From: Anas platyrhynchos | Lineage: Eukaryota; Chordata; Aves; Anseriformes; Anatidae | Direction of reading: 5' to 3' | NCBI RefSeq assembly: GCF_047663525.1 | Contig: NC_092607.1 | Location: 3,071,001-3,135,000 of the forward strand | DNA: 64,000 nucleotides | The notes under the pieces: model-generated | Databases searched by the model: none | The model's input: only the letters and a program-made list of their open reading frames with translations | What the model was told of the DNA's origin: nothing | In this document: in pieces, positions 62,761 to 64,000 of the stretch | How the letters are laid out: the number at the start of each line of letters is the position of its first letter | Numbering within the stretch: position 1 is the stretch's first letter | Program-made: the position numbers and the translations under genes

Positions 62761-64000
62761 ATGGGCTTTCTATTCCTGTCCCTCCCTTATGGCGTGCCAT
62801 TTTCATTCATCTCCAAGGCATTCAGCAGAGGAAACCCCTCTCCCTAATTGCTGGGGTTGCATCTCAGCCGTGTCTTCTGTCTCTCAGGCTCCCATTTCAG
62901 GGCAGGTGTTGACTGTGACTGTTACAGCTAGATTACCCACATTTTGCTGGCAGCTGTCTCTTTCATTTTTTTTTCTGATGCAACTACTGCCTTGGCTTTC
63001 CTGCTACATATAGGAGAAGAGTCCCTTCATCCAAAGTAAACTTCTGCCTTTGGAGAACATCAAAAGCAGAGCCTCATTCCAAAGCCTTTCCCATGGGCTG
63101 AGGGATTTGCCACTTTGGTTTATAGCTTATCGCTGGGTTTCTAGCACAGCACTGTCCTGTGGATACACAAACAATTGCTGTTCTGTATCAGTCTCATTTC
63201 ATCCTGCAGCTCCTTTCTGGGTGCCTATCCTTCCAGTGAGTTTATAATACCTCTTGCCTGGGGAGTCCTAATTCCTCCAGCCATTCCCTGCAGTGTGTCC
63301 TTTGCTTCTGTCTCGCTGATGACCTTTCTGCAATGTATGGCTGTGCCACCACTTCCCAAAACTCCCCCGCATGACAGCCTCCCTAAGCCCCCATTTTAGG
63401 GCAAAAAAAAACTATAATGCTGCCAGGTCAGTAGCTGTTTCCTGTGGTTCTTTGTTGGCTCTGAAGAATCTTGCCAATGATCCCTCTAGCATAGGAGGCA
63501 CCATGGCATCAGCTTCTCAGCCTCCCACATCCCCAACTCAACATCTCCTGCTATTTCCTGGTGTACATCTGCCAACAGCAAGCTTATTGTGAGCTCTCCA
63601 GGTGGGATCCTCGCCTGTCAAAGGTGATCCTTTCTTCAGGCCTATTACTGCATCACTGAGCACCCCCATGATCCAGGCAGACAGCTGCCTGGCATTTGCT
63701 GCCATTAATGTTTTGGGTTCAGCAGCTTACAATACAAACCTGCAGGTATGCAGTCTCTTAAAGCATTAAAAAAAAAAAAAAAGTTAAAATTGTTAAGCTT
63801 AGTAGTCCTCTTGATGTACATACTATGCTTCTTGAACTGTATGGTGTAGATAAACATGTGTGTAGGCATACCACTGCATTTTTAGCTTATTTGTAACTTT
63901 GTTAGGAGAGCCTGGACCATATTTGTGGTCTTCCTTGAGGGCAGTTATCCACATCTGTATGAGAGTGCCTGCCTCAGGAGGGAAGCGACAAGCTACCATG

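Overview
The window is vertebrate nuclear DNA, almost certainly from a bird. It has two split genes with clear vertebrate orthologues, GT-AG introns, CpG-island promoters and CR1 LINE copies with the avian CR1 3' end (tandem ATTCTATG units). I saw no bacterial operon, CRISPR array, tRNA or rRNA. Most of the open frames in the window are chance or GC-rich shadows. Species cannot be settled from this stretch.

Positions 1-33320 hold B4GALT5 on the + strand: a 21-bp minisatellite next to a CpG-island promoter, nine coding exons (996-30403, 392 residues, no internal stop in the spliced frame) and a 3' UTR of about 2.9 kb. Its product is the Golgi galactosyltransferase that makes lactosylceramide. 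Intron 1 (20.5 kb) carries a well-preserved 5'-truncated CR1 on the - strand. Intron 8 has a non-canonical GC donor.

Positions 33320-55700 look intergenic but are not empty. In mammals the order in the direction of transcription is B4GALT5, PTGIS (prostacyclin synthase, CYP8A1), KCNB1. At the expected position and strand I find decayed, collinear PTGIS-like exons. The clearest are at 41673-41743, 43635-43785 and 44890-45160, with weaker candidates at 39310, 39868 and 40473. They carry a frameshift, premature stops and a ruined heme-binding loop. This looks like a unitary PTGIS pseudogene and is the main hidden feature of the window. An old CR1 fragment lies upstream of it at about 38.3 kb.

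Positions 55700-64000 hold a large CpG island and the first coding exon of KCNB1 (Kv2.1 potassium channel; 57495-58061, residues 1-189 including the zinc-binding T1 domain). The gene runs off the right end inside its first coding intron. Within 300 bp upstream of the start codon lie two tandem REST/NRSF (RE1) sites, each with near-perfect half-sites at the same extended spacing. This suggests neuron-restricted control of the channel. The two intact genes do not form a pathway; they are neighbours by conserved synteny.
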